Part shown: in pieces, positions 56,967 to 64,000 of the stretch
How positions within the stretch are numbered: the first letter of the stretch is position 1
Layout of the letters: every line of letters begins with the position of its first letter
Source: Sphingomonas folli
GTDB lineage: Bacteria; Pseudomonadota; Alphaproteobacteria; Sphingomonadales; Sphingomonadaceae
Length of the DNA: 64,000 nucleotides
Direction of reading: 5' to 3'
Assembly (NCBI RefSeq): GCF_019429525.1
Contig: NZ_JAHXZL010000008.1
Span: forward strand, 172,027 to 236,026
Notes under the pieces: generated by a model
Told to the model about the DNA's origin: nothing
Seen by the model: the letters and a program-made list of their open reading frames with translations, nothing else
Database searches by the model: none
Translations under genes and position numbers: made by a program

Positions 56967-57770
56967 ATGAATCTGGGGATCAAGGGCCGCATCGCGCTGA
57001 TCAGCGGGGCGGACTCGGGCATGGGCAAGGAGACCGCGCGGCTGCTGCTGGAGGCGGGCGTGCGGGTCGCGATCACCGACAAGCCCGACGGCACCTTGGA
57101 CGAGGCGGTCGACGAACTGTCGTCGCTCGGCGAGATCGTCGCGGTGACCGGCGATGTCACCAAGCGCGACGAGGTCGAGGCGATCTGGCGGCAGGTCCGC
57201 GACAGGCTGGGCGAACCCGACATCTACGTCAACGCCGCCGGCGTCACCGGCGCGACCGGTGACTTCCTCGAGGTCGACGACGCCGGCTGGCTCGAGACGC
57301 TCGACATCAATCTGGTGGGCGCGGTGCGCATGTGCCGTGAGGCGATACCGGCGATGCGCGAGAAGGGCTGGGGCCGGATCGTGCTGTTCGCGTCCGAGGA
57401 TGCGGTGCAGCCCTATGTTGACGAGCTGGCGTATTGCGCGTCCAAGGCCGGCATCCTCAGCCTCGCGAAGGGACTGTCCAAGGCCTATGGCGGCGACAAC
57501 GTGCTGGTCAACACGGTGTCGCCGGCCTTCATAGCGACTCCGATGACCGACGCGATGATGCGCAAGCGCGCCGAGGAGAAGGGCACCTCCTTCGACGAGG
57601 CGATCGCGAGCTTCCTCGAGGAGGAACGGCCCGGCATGGTGTTGAAGCGGCGTGGGAAACCGGAGGAGGTCGCGGCGGCCGTCGCCTTCCTGGCCTCCGA
57701 GCGAGCGAGCTTCATCAACGGCGCCGGCATTCGTGTCGACTCCGGCTCGGTGTTCACGATCGCCGGCTGA
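56967..57770 (+). CDS. SDR family oxidoreductase
   Basis: A 267-residue classical short-chain dehydrogenase. The cofactor motif is SGADSGMGKETA, then NAAG in YVNAAGVTG, the catalytic Ser in LFASEDAV and Tyr-Lys in AYCASKAGIL, and PAFIATPMT after the sixth strand. The C-terminus FINGAGIRVDSGS closes the fold. ATG 56967 has AAGGAGAGAG upstream. It lies 11 bp after the GMC gene, so the three genes (hydrolase fusion, GMC, SDR) look like one operon for oxidising a sugar-like or lactone-like substrate: the hydrolase might open a lactone produced by the GMC enzyme. The pathway is inference. Confidence 0.9.
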   Translation: MNLGIKGRIALISGADSGMGKETARLLLEAGVRVAITDKPDGTLDEAVDELSSLGEIVAVTGDVTKRDEVEAIWRQVRDRLGEPDIYVNAAGVTGATGDFLEVDDAGWLETLDINLVGAVRMCREAIPAMREKGWGRIVLFASEDAVQPYVDELAYCASKAGILSLAKGLSKAYGGDNVLVNTVSPAFIATPMTDAMMRKRAEEKGTSFDEAIASFLEEERPGMVLKRRGKPEEVAAAVAFLASERASFINGAGIRVDSGSVFTIAG

Positions 57771-57838
57771 AGGGGTGGAACCGTTGACCAGCCAGCGCGC
57801 TACGCTGTCGCACCTGCATCAATGATCGGAGTAACCCG

Positions 57839-58408
57839 GTGGCCGCCACGGACGAAGCCCAGCCGCAGTACAAGATCGACTATCGCGAGATACAGCCGTT
57901 CGGCACGCTCAAGGAGCTGCCGCTCGGCCTATCGGACAACGCACGCAAGCAGAGCGTGTCGATCCTAAACCAGGTACTCGCCGACACGATGATGCTGCGC
58001 GACCTGTACAAGAAGCATCACTGGCAGATGTCGGGCGCGACCTTCTACCAGCTGCACCTGCTGCTCGACACGCACTACGAGAAGCAGGCCGAGCTGGTCG
58101 ATATGGTGGCGGAGCGGATCCAGGCGCTCGGCGGCATCAGCATCGCGACGCCGCACGACGTCGCCGAGATGACCCGGATCCAACGCCCTCCGAAGGGTCG
58201 CGAGGACGTGCCGACGATGCTCTCGCGGCTGCTCGAGGCGCATCGCGTCGTGCTGGAGCAGGCGCATGAGGGTGCGAAGGCGGCCGATGAGTCGGGCGAC
58301 GACGGCACCAATGACCTGCTGGTGAGCGACATCATCCGCTCGAACGAGCCACAGGTATGGTTCATCGGCGAGCACCTCGCCGCGACCGCGCTGCAGCGCG
58401 CCGACTGA
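57839..58408 (+). CDS. dps: Dps-family DNA-binding/ferritin-like protein
   Basis: A 189-residue ferritin-like four-helix protein. The ferroxidase residues at the dimer interface are visible: His in LYKKHHWQMSG, Asp and Glu in LLLDTHYEKQAELVD. The remaining helices carry MVAERIQALGGISIATPHDV and the final amphipathic helix FIGEHLAATALQ. Dps dodecamers oxidise Fe(II) with peroxide and shield DNA in starvation. The start is GTG 57839 with GGAG about 5 bp upstream; no ATG in frame precedes the domain. It follows the SDR by 68 bp. It ends 11 bp before an IS6-like remnant. Confidence 0.92.
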   Translation: MAATDEAQPQYKIDYREIQPFGTLKELPLGLSDNARKQSVSILNQVLADTMMLRDLYKKHHWQMSGATFYQLHLLLDTHYEKQAELVDMVAERIQALGGISIATPHDVAEMTRIQRPPKGREDVPTMLSRLLEAHRVVLEQAHEGAKAADESGDDGTNDLLVSDIIRSNEPQVWFIGEHLAATALQRAD

Positions 58409-58419
58409 CCCGACCCGAG

Positions 58420-58657
58420 GGCGTTGTCAGAGCAACTGCGCCTGGCCCGATATCGGCGTGTTTCTACCCGTTCGCTTGCTCGATGGCAGGCGAACGAACG
58501 GGGTCTGTAAACCAACTCGAGAGAGTTCGCGGCACCGACAGCCTTAGGATAGTAGCTGGATGACCCAGCGATGCGCAAGCCGTCGGGCGCTCGGAAAGCC
58601 GGTGCGGTTGGTCTGACAGAGCCTGTAGAGACGAGTTCGCACTAGACTGACAGCACC
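58420..58657 (+). mobile_element. IS6-family remnant (solo ends)
   Basis: The left boundary GGCGTTGTCAGAGC resembles an IS6-type left end. The right part, about 58625-58657, matches the right end of the two IS6 copies (GAGACGAGTTCGC, then ACTAGACTGACAGCACC). Just inside it lies TCTGACAGAGCC, an inverted left-end sequence. No transposase remains. It looks like a deletion product or a non-autonomous relic. Confidence 0.65.
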
Positions 58658-58699
58658 TCGCTGAGACGTCAGCGCAGCAGCCATGCCAGCGCGACAGCC

Positions 58700-58999
58700 T
58701 CGCCCGACTGAGACTGAATTTTTCGCCTAGCCAATACGCACTGCGAGAAGGAAGGCAGAGCGGTCCGATCGGCTGTCGACGCCGGACATCTATGCCCTCG
58801 CATTGCCGCCGCCTCTCATCGCGAGCTGCAACAATGGCGTACCGTTCTGGTATGCCTAAACAGCGCTTGGCCGAGCACCCGCATTGAGCTCGATCAGAGA
58901 GGCTTCGCCTCCGCGTTCCGCCCCCTTGTCGACGAACTTCGCAGTTACATCGCGCGAGAGGAGAGCCAAATTCTTAACAAGCTTCAGCCCGCCGCCTGA
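58700..58999 (+). pseudogene. Possible protein remnant without start codon (hemerythrin-like?)
   Basis: An open frame of about 100 codons ends at TGA 58997-58999. It has no standard start after its upstream stop, yet its 3' part is protein-like: AAASHRELQQW, then GFASAFRPLVDELRSYIARE and ESQILNKLQP. The pattern of a His-containing helix followed by EE near a C-terminal helix faintly recalls hemerythrin domains. It may be a decayed gene beside the IS remnant, or chance. Low confidence. Confidence 0.25.
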
Positions 59000-59097
59000 T
59001 TGCGTTAAGGGCCTGATCTTCCCGGTACAGAAGCCGACGGATACCTCTCCGGCTCACTCACCTTTTGGAATTGGTTGACCAGCTTCAACTGGGAACG

Positions 59098-59157
59098 TGA
59101 ACGAACGGCGATAGTTGGAGCGGCGGTCGCAACGGATTGAATGAACGCTTCTGCGTC
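59098..59157 (+). repeat. 60-nt dispersed intergenic element, copy K (diverged)
   Basis: TGAACGAACG start, TTGGAGCGGCGG centre, TTGAATGAACG and CTGCGTC end. One base longer than most. It ends 28 bp beyond the 3' end of the TonB receptor gene. Confidence 0.6.
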
Positions 59158-59185
59158 TCACCCGATCGCCGAAGTTTTCTTCTCC

Positions 59186-61720
59186 TCAGAACCGTTTGCG
59201 AAGCGACACGGTGACGGTCCTGCCCAGTGGGTCGATGAGGTCGGTCTGGTACCGGCTCGGAGTAGCCCCGCTGCCGTTCCGTACCTCCTGTCGGGAGTCG
59301 AGCAGGTTCGCGCCTTCCAGCCGCAGTTGCAGGTGTTTTGCCCAGTCTCGACCGGCGAGGAAGCTGGAGACCGGCACATAGGCGGAGAGGGCGACCTGCA
59401 CGATAGGGCGAAAGCGCAGGTCGTTGAGCCGATCCTCGCCGCGGATGAGGCGTTCGCCGCCGTAGTAGAGGCCGAGCGTACCGCCGTAGCCGCGCTTGTT
59501 GACGCCGGCATAGGCGTAACCCGAGACGCGTGGCGTGTAGCTCCCGATCGTGTCGCCGTTCAGCAGGTCCAGGAAGAAGGCACCCTCGCGGAGCCGCAAC
59601 CGGTCTTCGAAGGCGTAGGTCGGGACCAGCCCGAGATAATAGCTTGGCCGATCGTCGCCGGGCGCAGTCGCGCCGTCGCTCGACAACGACGGAGGCCTGC
59701 CGATTCGACCGGTCGAGGTCAGCGTCAGCTGCAGCTTGCGTTGACGCTCGAGATCGAAGTTGATCGGGCGGTAGGTCACCGAGCGCAGGCGTCCACCGGC
59801 ATCGCGGACGAACAAGCCCGGTACCAGCGCTTCGGCACGCGGCGTGAGCGTTACCAGGATGCCGGTCTGATCGCGGATCAGCGTCGCCTCGTACGACGCT
59901 GCCACGCGCAGCTCGCTGTTCTGCCATGGCTTCCAGGTCAGGGACAGCGATCGCACCTGGCGGCGGTCGGCCAGGAGGGCAGGGTTGCCGCTCCGCGACA
60001 GCGTCACGACCTCTGTGCGTCCGCTGGCGAGGTCGAACAGCGGCACGTTCTCGAGCGTGCGCGGAGGGGCGGACAGCTGGACCAGGTCGGGTGCCGCTCT
60101 GCTGCGGCGCAGCGAGCCGATCAGCTGCAGTCCTCGCAAGGGCGTCCAGGCGAGCCCGAACGTGCTGTCAAACAGGGTACCGAAGCCCTCGACCTGGCGG
60201 ACGTTCACCGACGCGTTCGCCGACACGTCACCGATCGGCGCCAACACATTGTTGGCGCGGGAGGCGAGCGGCAGGTTGAGTGCCAGACCCGCCTCGGCCT
60301 GGTCTCGTCCCAGCCGCAGGTCGAAGGTGTCGACGCCGCGCAGGGCGGAGGCGGCGGACAATCGCGTGCCCTCCAACGTGGCGGTGACAGTCGCGCGGCC
60401 AGCGGGCAGGCGGAAGGGATCGTCGCTGGCGACGAGCTTGGCGGCGAGCGTGCGGGTACGCTGCCACGTTCGATCGGTCAGCCGGCGCGCAAGCAGGCCG
60501 GAGCTCAGTGGCGCGAACGGATCGGCTCCCCCGGCCAGCGCGGCCTGCGCACCCGACAGGTCGATCGACCGATCGGTGACGCCGCTCTGCACGGTCTGGT
60601 TCAGCGTGACGGTCGCGTCCCACTGCCAGCCCGCGAGGGCGCCGCGCAGAGTCGCGCCGACGGCGAGGGTGGTGCGCCCGTCGAGCACACGGAGCGGGGC
60701 CGCCTCCGTGAGGAAGCGGTTCAGCACTACCGGCCCGGCAAAGGGCGTGTAGCGGCTGGTCGGCGGTACGATCAGTGAGGCGGAGGTCGGTCCGGCCAGC
60801 GAGCGATCGCGGCTGTGTTCAAGCGACAGCGACAGCGATCCGCCTAACGTCGTGCCGACACGAGCACCCAGCACCGCCTCGCCCTTGATCGTGTCGTTGG
60901 CGGGCGCGAGCGTGAGGGTGCGTCCGTAATCGAAGAGGCGCGGGCGATTGGCGGCCGCGGCATAGCCCGCGAGCGCGCCGCGCTCTCCGGCTTCGGCCGG
61001 GACCGGCGCGATCATGACGGCGCCCCCCGCCAGCGTCGACAGGGCCGGGTCGATCTCGCCCCCGTCGGTCCCGGTCACGTTCCCCAGCGCGTCGAACGGA
61101 ACGTCGGGATCGGGCTGAAGCCTGCGATCGGACCAGTAGAGCGGATCGGAGCGGGTGTAGTCCAGGTTGGCGGTGAGCCGCGCGTCGTCGCGCAGGCGGG
61201 TGTAGCCCGTGCGAGCGTTGATCGCACTGCGCCCCGTCGGCAGCGTCGACCCGAGCGCCGTGCGCGCTTCCACCTGCGTGAAGCGACGCTTGGTGATATA
61301 GTTCACCACGCGTCTCGACGGGGGAAAGCCGTACCGCAGGGCCGCCGGCTCAGGCAGGATCTCGATCTTCTCGATCGCCTCGGGCGGGAGCGACTGGATC
61401 TCCTGATAGCCCGAGACGCGTTGCGCGTTGAGCAGGAGGATCGGCGCTGATCCGTCGGCGGAGCGGGTCTGGCCCTGGATGGCGCGGTTCACCTCATCCA
61501 CGCTCTGCGCGCCGAGCGCGGCGATGGCGTCTGCGTCCAGCTCGGCGAGTGGTGCGATGTCGGTGACTGCCGAGCCGCGGCGACCCACGACCACGATGTC
61601 CGGTGCAGCGTCGATGTTCGCGGCGGGCCTCTCCGAGGGTACCTCCTGGGCGGAGGCATGGGTCGCGTAAGGCCCGACCCAGCTCGCCGCCAGCAGGGAT
61701 GCCGTCCGGTACCGCCTCAC
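59186..61720 (-). CDS. TonB-dependent receptor, sphingomonad plug type
   Basis: An 844-residue outer membrane protein. Signal peptide: about residues 1-24 (ending THASA). The plug begins around residue 40 (DIVVVGRRGSAV); it contains SAPILLLNAQRVSGYQEIQS then LPPEAIEKIEILPEPAALRY and SRRVVNYITKRRF, the variant plug (short, with a Pro-rich LPEE loop) common in sphingomonads. The barrel ends TVTVSLRKRF with terminal Phe. The cargo cannot be read from sequence. GTG 61720 overlaps the acyltransferase stop (GTGA), making it the last gene of a coupled four-gene operon headed by a PadR repressor. Confidence 0.88.
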   Translation of the reverse strand: MRRYRTASLLAASWVGPYATHASAQEVPSERPAANIDAAPDIVVVGRRGSAVTDIAPLAELDADAIAALGAQSVDEVNRAIQGQTRSADGSAPILLLNAQRVSGYQEIQSLPPEAIEKIEILPEPAALRYGFPPSRRVVNYITKRRFTQVEARTALGSTLPTGRSAINARTGYTRLRDDARLTANLDYTRSDPLYWSDRRLQPDPDVPFDALGNVTGTDGGEIDPALSTLAGGAVMIAPVPAEAGERGALAGYAAAANRPRLFDYGRTLTLAPANDTIKGEAVLGARVGTTLGGSLSLSLEHSRDRSLAGPTSASLIVPPTSRYTPFAGPVVLNRFLTEAAPLRVLDGRTTLAVGATLRGALAGWQWDATVTLNQTVQSGVTDRSIDLSGAQAALAGGADPFAPLSSGLLARRLTDRTWQRTRTLAAKLVASDDPFRLPAGRATVTATLEGTRLSAASALRGVDTFDLRLGRDQAEAGLALNLPLASRANNVLAPIGDVSANASVNVRQVEGFGTLFDSTFGLAWTPLRGLQLIGSLRRSRAAPDLVQLSAPPRTLENVPLFDLASGRTEVVTLSRSGNPALLADRRQVRSLSLTWKPWQNSELRVAASYEATLIRDQTGILVTLTPRAEALVPGLFVRDAGGRLRSVTYRPINFDLERQRKLQLTLTSTGRIGRPPSLSSDGATAPGDDRPSYYLGLVPTYAFEDRLRLREGAFFLDLLNGDTIGSYTPRVSGYAYAGVNKRGYGGTLGLYYGGERLIRGEDRLNDLRFRPIVQVALSAYVPVSSFLAGRDWAKHLQLRLEGANLLDSRQEVRNGSGATPSRYQTDLIDPLGRTVTVSLRKRF

Positions 61721-62823
61721 ATAACGTCCTTCGTCGATGATACGTTCGCTGTGGCTTGGCTCGGCGTTGATGTCATGCCGGCCAGCCGGCGCCGCATGAA
61801 GCGCAGCATCGGTACCTCGATCCAGATGCGGAACGCCTGCGACACGCCGATGGTGATCGCCAGCAGAAGGGTGAAGATGGCGAAGCGCCGGGCGGATGAT
61901 CCAGGCACGACGGATAAGACGTAGGAGAAGACGATCGGGTGCAGCAGATAGATCGCGTAGGAAGCGGCGCCCAGCGCGAGCGCGGAGCGGCTCCGCAGCG
62001 CCAACCCCGCGCGCTCGAGCTGCACCAGCCCCAGCACGACCGCGGCGGCAGGCAGGCCGAGCGCCGCCACCCGGATCTGGTCGGCAGCGCCGCCGTCCTG
62101 CCCGTGCAGTCCGGGTTCCAATATGTATAGTAGCGCGGCCGCTACGAACACCAGCGCCACCGCCGCGTCAGGCGGAAATGGCGTAGGTCGCCGGTCGACC
62201 CACAGGAAGATCGCCAGTCCAAAGGCGAACTCGATCAGCAATGGCCAGTCACGTGAGGTAACGCCGATCAGCCGCCCACCGTAAGCCAGCACGAGCAATG
62301 CCGCGATCGCGAGGAACGGTGCGCGCCGCGATCCAGCGCGCAGCGCGCCGGCGTAGAGCAGATAGAAGACCAGCTCATAGACCAGCGTCCAGCCGACAAA
62401 GAGGAGGGGTGGGCGGCCGTCCGGGCCGTGCAGGAAGAAAAGCGATCGGCCGATCCAGCCGAGCGCGGCATCGGTAGGCATGGCGATGAGCACGATCACG
62501 CCGAACAGGCAGGTCGCGATCCAGTAATTCGGCAGGACCCTGATCGCACGGTGCATCAGAAAGCCATGGTGCCCCGCCCTGGTGCTCCACGCGATGATGA
62601 AGCCGCTGAGTACGAAGAACAGGTCGACGCCGAAGCTGCCGTAAGGCCAGGGCACCGATGCGGCCGGAATCCGCGCCAAGTGGAAGGTGGCGACGCTGAT
62701 CGCCGCAAAGCCCCGCAGCGCCTGCAGATTGTAGAAGAGGTCGGGAGGCGTGGAAGCATCGCGCTTCGCTGCAGGAGTAGGTGAAGCCGGCATCCGTGAG
62801 ACGTCTTCACCTCGCCGCATCAC
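61717..62823 (-). CDS. Acyltransferase family 3 membrane protein
   Basis: A 368-residue integral membrane acyltransferase (OafA/OpgC-like). It begins with a cytosolic lead, then NLQALRGFAAISVATFHLAR (the conserved R and H), GSFGVDLFFVLSGFIIAWST, and RAIRVLPNYWIATCLFGVIV. About ten TM helices follow. Such proteins transfer acetyl or other acyl groups to surface polysaccharide or lipid headgroups from the cytoplasmic side. The start at ATG 62823 overlaps the upstream gene by 4 bp and the stop overlaps the TonB receptor start. Acceptor unknown; the pairing with a TonB receptor is noteworthy. Confidence 0.9.
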   Translation of the reverse strand: MMRRGEDVSRMPASPTPAAKRDASTPPDLFYNLQALRGFAAISVATFHLARIPAASVPWPYGSFGVDLFFVLSGFIIAWSTRAGHHGFLMHRAIRVLPNYWIATCLFGVIVLIAMPTDAALGWIGRSLFFLHGPDGRPPLLFVGWTLVYELVFYLLYAGALRAGSRRAPFLAIAALLVLAYGGRLIGVTSRDWPLLIEFAFGLAIFLWVDRRPTPFPPDAAVALVFVAAALLYILEPGLHGQDGGAADQIRVAALGLPAAAVVLGLVQLERAGLALRSRSALALGAASYAIYLLHPIVFSYVLSVVPGSSARRFAIFTLLLAITIGVSQAFRIWIEVPMLRFMRRRLAGMTSTPSQATANVSSTKDVM

Positions 62824-63464
62824 GTCGTTTGGCCCGCTGAGTGATCCTGTTCCGCCGCGCGGTGCAAGCGACGCAGAACGGTGATGGCGAAGCCGTCGAT
62901 CACCAAGGTGAGGGCGGGCAGTAAGACGCAGGTCCAGTCGAGCAGGATCAGACTAGCCGATATAGCCAGCGTGACGGTTGTCGCCGCGCCGAACCGCTGG
63001 GCAGCAGCCGTTCGCGTCCAGTTCCGCTCCGCCGCGAACCATGCGACCAGCACGTCGCTGGCGATGCGCAGCAAAACCATCAGCGTGAGCGCCGGCATCG
63101 CGGCGGCGTTGCCGGCGTTCAGCCAAGGCACGAGCATCTCGACCCCCGCGAACGAGCCCATAGCATCGGCGTAGTAGGGGTCGAGGTAAGGGTAGCCGGC
63201 GAGCACGCCGGCCAGCAGCAGCGCCGCCGCGGGCAGGATCAACCCCAGGACCAAGGTGTAGCTGGCGAGGACAAGCCGCCCTTCCACGTGGGCCGGCAGT
63301 TCGCGGCACGCCGTCGTCAGACAACCGATGGCGAAGGATAGGCCTTGGCCATCCGCCATCGCCTCTTCGAGTTCGGCTTCCATCGCCAGCTTCCAGCCAT
63401 GGCGATGCGCACCCAGGCTCGCGGTCGCCACCGTCATCACCATACGCGCCAGGGCGGCGGTCAT
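62820..63464 (-). CDS. Hypothetical membrane protein of a PadR operon
   Basis: A 214-residue protein. The N-terminal soluble part is HRHGWKLAMEAELEEAMADG, then SFAIGCLTTACRELP, a pattern often seen in membrane proteins encoded next to PadR regulators, where it resembles an anti-sigma or gating helix. About four TM helices follow (VLASYTLVLGLILPAAALLL, NAAAMPALTLMVLLRIASDV, FGAATTVTLAISASLILLDW, LLPALTLVIDGFAITVL). Start overlaps the PadR gene stop and the end overlaps the acyltransferase start, both by 4 bp. No family name is certain. It may transmit a membrane signal to PadR, which is inference. Confidence 0.8.
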   Translation of the reverse strand: MTAALARMVMTVATASLGAHRHGWKLAMEAELEEAMADGQGLSFAIGCLTTACRELPAHVEGRLVLASYTLVLGLILPAAALLLAGVLAGYPYLDPYYADAMGSFAGVEMLVPWLNAGNAAAMPALTLMVLLRIASDVLVAWFAAERNWTRTAAAQRFGAATTVTLAISASLILLDWTCVLLPALTLVIDGFAITVLRRLHRAAEQDHSAGQTT

Positions 63465-63763
63465 GCCGGCAGCGCCGAACTACGGGAGAGCGGGAGATCC
63501 TTCTTCGACCCGCGCGCCAGCGCCAGCCCGTGAGCGGTCAGCCGGTAGGCGTGACGCGGCGGCCGTCCCATCACGGTCGGCTCGCGCCATTCCGCCTCGA
63601 CCAGGCCCTGGTCGGTCATCCGTAGCAAGAGCGGGTATAGCGAGCCTGATTTCAGCCCCGTGACCTTCATCAGCTCATAGCCGTGCGTCCAGTCCGGCGC
63701 TTGCTCGAACAACGCCACAAGGAGCGCGATCATCTGCGGAGACGGGCGTCGGGACCGAGCCAT
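63461..63763 (-). CDS. PadR family transcriptional regulator
   Basis: About 100 residues: the PadR winged helix with LLVALFEQAPDWTHGYELMK, then SGSLYPLLLRMTDQGLVEAE and GRPPRHAYRLTAHGLALA, which is the complete short PadR type without a long C-terminal helix. ATG 63763 is preferred over 63778 because it leaves the palindrome at 63774-63783 outside the gene as an operator. It is the first gene of a four-gene operon and probably represses it. The inducer is unknown. Confidence 0.88.
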   Translation of the reverse strand: MARSRRPSPQMIALLVALFEQAPDWTHGYELMKVTGLKSGSLYPLLLRMTDQGLVEAEWREPTVMGRPPRHAYRLTAHGLALARGSKKDLPLSRSSALPA

Positions 63764-63773
63764 GGAAGGACAA

Positions 63774-63783
63774 TACATATGTA
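63774..63783. promoter_or_regulatory. Putative PadR operator
   Basis: Perfect 10-bp palindrome TACATATGTA, containing the ACAT/ATGT halves typical of PadR sites, 11 bp before the chosen start. Beyond it, up to 64000, nothing is recognised. Confidence 0.55.
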
Positions 63784-64000
63784 GAGTTAGGCTGCAAGCA
63801 CACTGCCGGCCAATTATGTGGCATGGCCACTCACCCGAGGCTTGCCGAGGCTTGATCGGCGTGATGAAAAAGCGTCCGTGTGTGGACGCCCCACCGGATA
63901 CAAGGGGGTGTTCGGGAGATTTGATCGCGCGGGTTCAGGTGCTTCCGTGTGTCCGGCCTGTGATGCAGCCATCATCACGGCTGCTGGCCTGTATGGAGAT

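Overview
The window looks like chromosome of a high-GC alphaproteobacterium of the Sphingomonadaceae, most likely Sphingomonas or a close relative. The basis is gene content: three TonB-dependent receptors, an UrcA-family protein, HWE-type kinase, FixJ-like regulator, GMC/gluconate-dehydrogenase-type oxidoreductase and PiuC-type hydroxylase, with no rRNA, tRNA, phage or CRISPR. Genus is inferred from family knowledge, not from a marker gene.

Layout. 1-3.1 kb: end of an M81 (MlrC-like) peptidase, an M20 peptidase and a secreted alpha/beta hydrolase. 3.5-5.9 kb: a damaged IS6-family element, a hypothetical protein and an NTF2-like secreted protein. 6.2-7.7 kb: class II-like photolyase. 8.1-17.7 kb: stress and redox genes (aldo/keto reductase, PfpI protein, zinc ribbon, two zinc alcohol dehydrogenases, monooxygenase), an orphan HWE kinase, a multi-PAS LuxR regulator, and a channel-like membrane protein. 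18.3-27.1 kb: a decay zone with a frameshifted TPR/2OG oxygenase, an M14 peptidase with an in-frame stop, a second damaged IS6 copy, a doubly broken MHYT-GGDEF-EAL gene and an AraC remnant. 27.1-36.1 kb: a five-gene UrcA/HlyD/ABC/TolC efflux operon, divergent from an NtrC-type regulator and kinase, with a visible sigma-54 promoter and paired enhancer palindromes between them. 36.2-40.9 kb: PoxB-like enzyme, TetR repressor, broken FAD monooxygenase and MOSC protein. 41-49.7 kb: a six-gene iron/flavinylation operon (TonB receptor, PiuC, PepSY, DUF2271, DUF4198, ApbE) with a Fur-like box, divergent from a TonB receptor behind a cobalamin riboswitch. 50-58.4 kb: SDRs, GH15 glucanase, a hydrolase fused to a gluconate-dehydrogenase-subunit-3-like domain, GMC oxidoreductase and Dps. 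58.4-63.8 kb: an IS remnant, then a PadR / membrane protein / acyltransferase / TonB receptor operon with 4-bp overlaps.

The most unusual feature is a dispersed intergenic element of almost fixed length (59-60 nt) with at least eleven copies, all read on the plus strand. Its copies fall at the borders of functional modules: one pair brackets the efflux system, another the iron/B12 island, and others single genes. A second theme is an unusually high number of single-nucleotide gene disruptions, at least eight loci including both IS copies.
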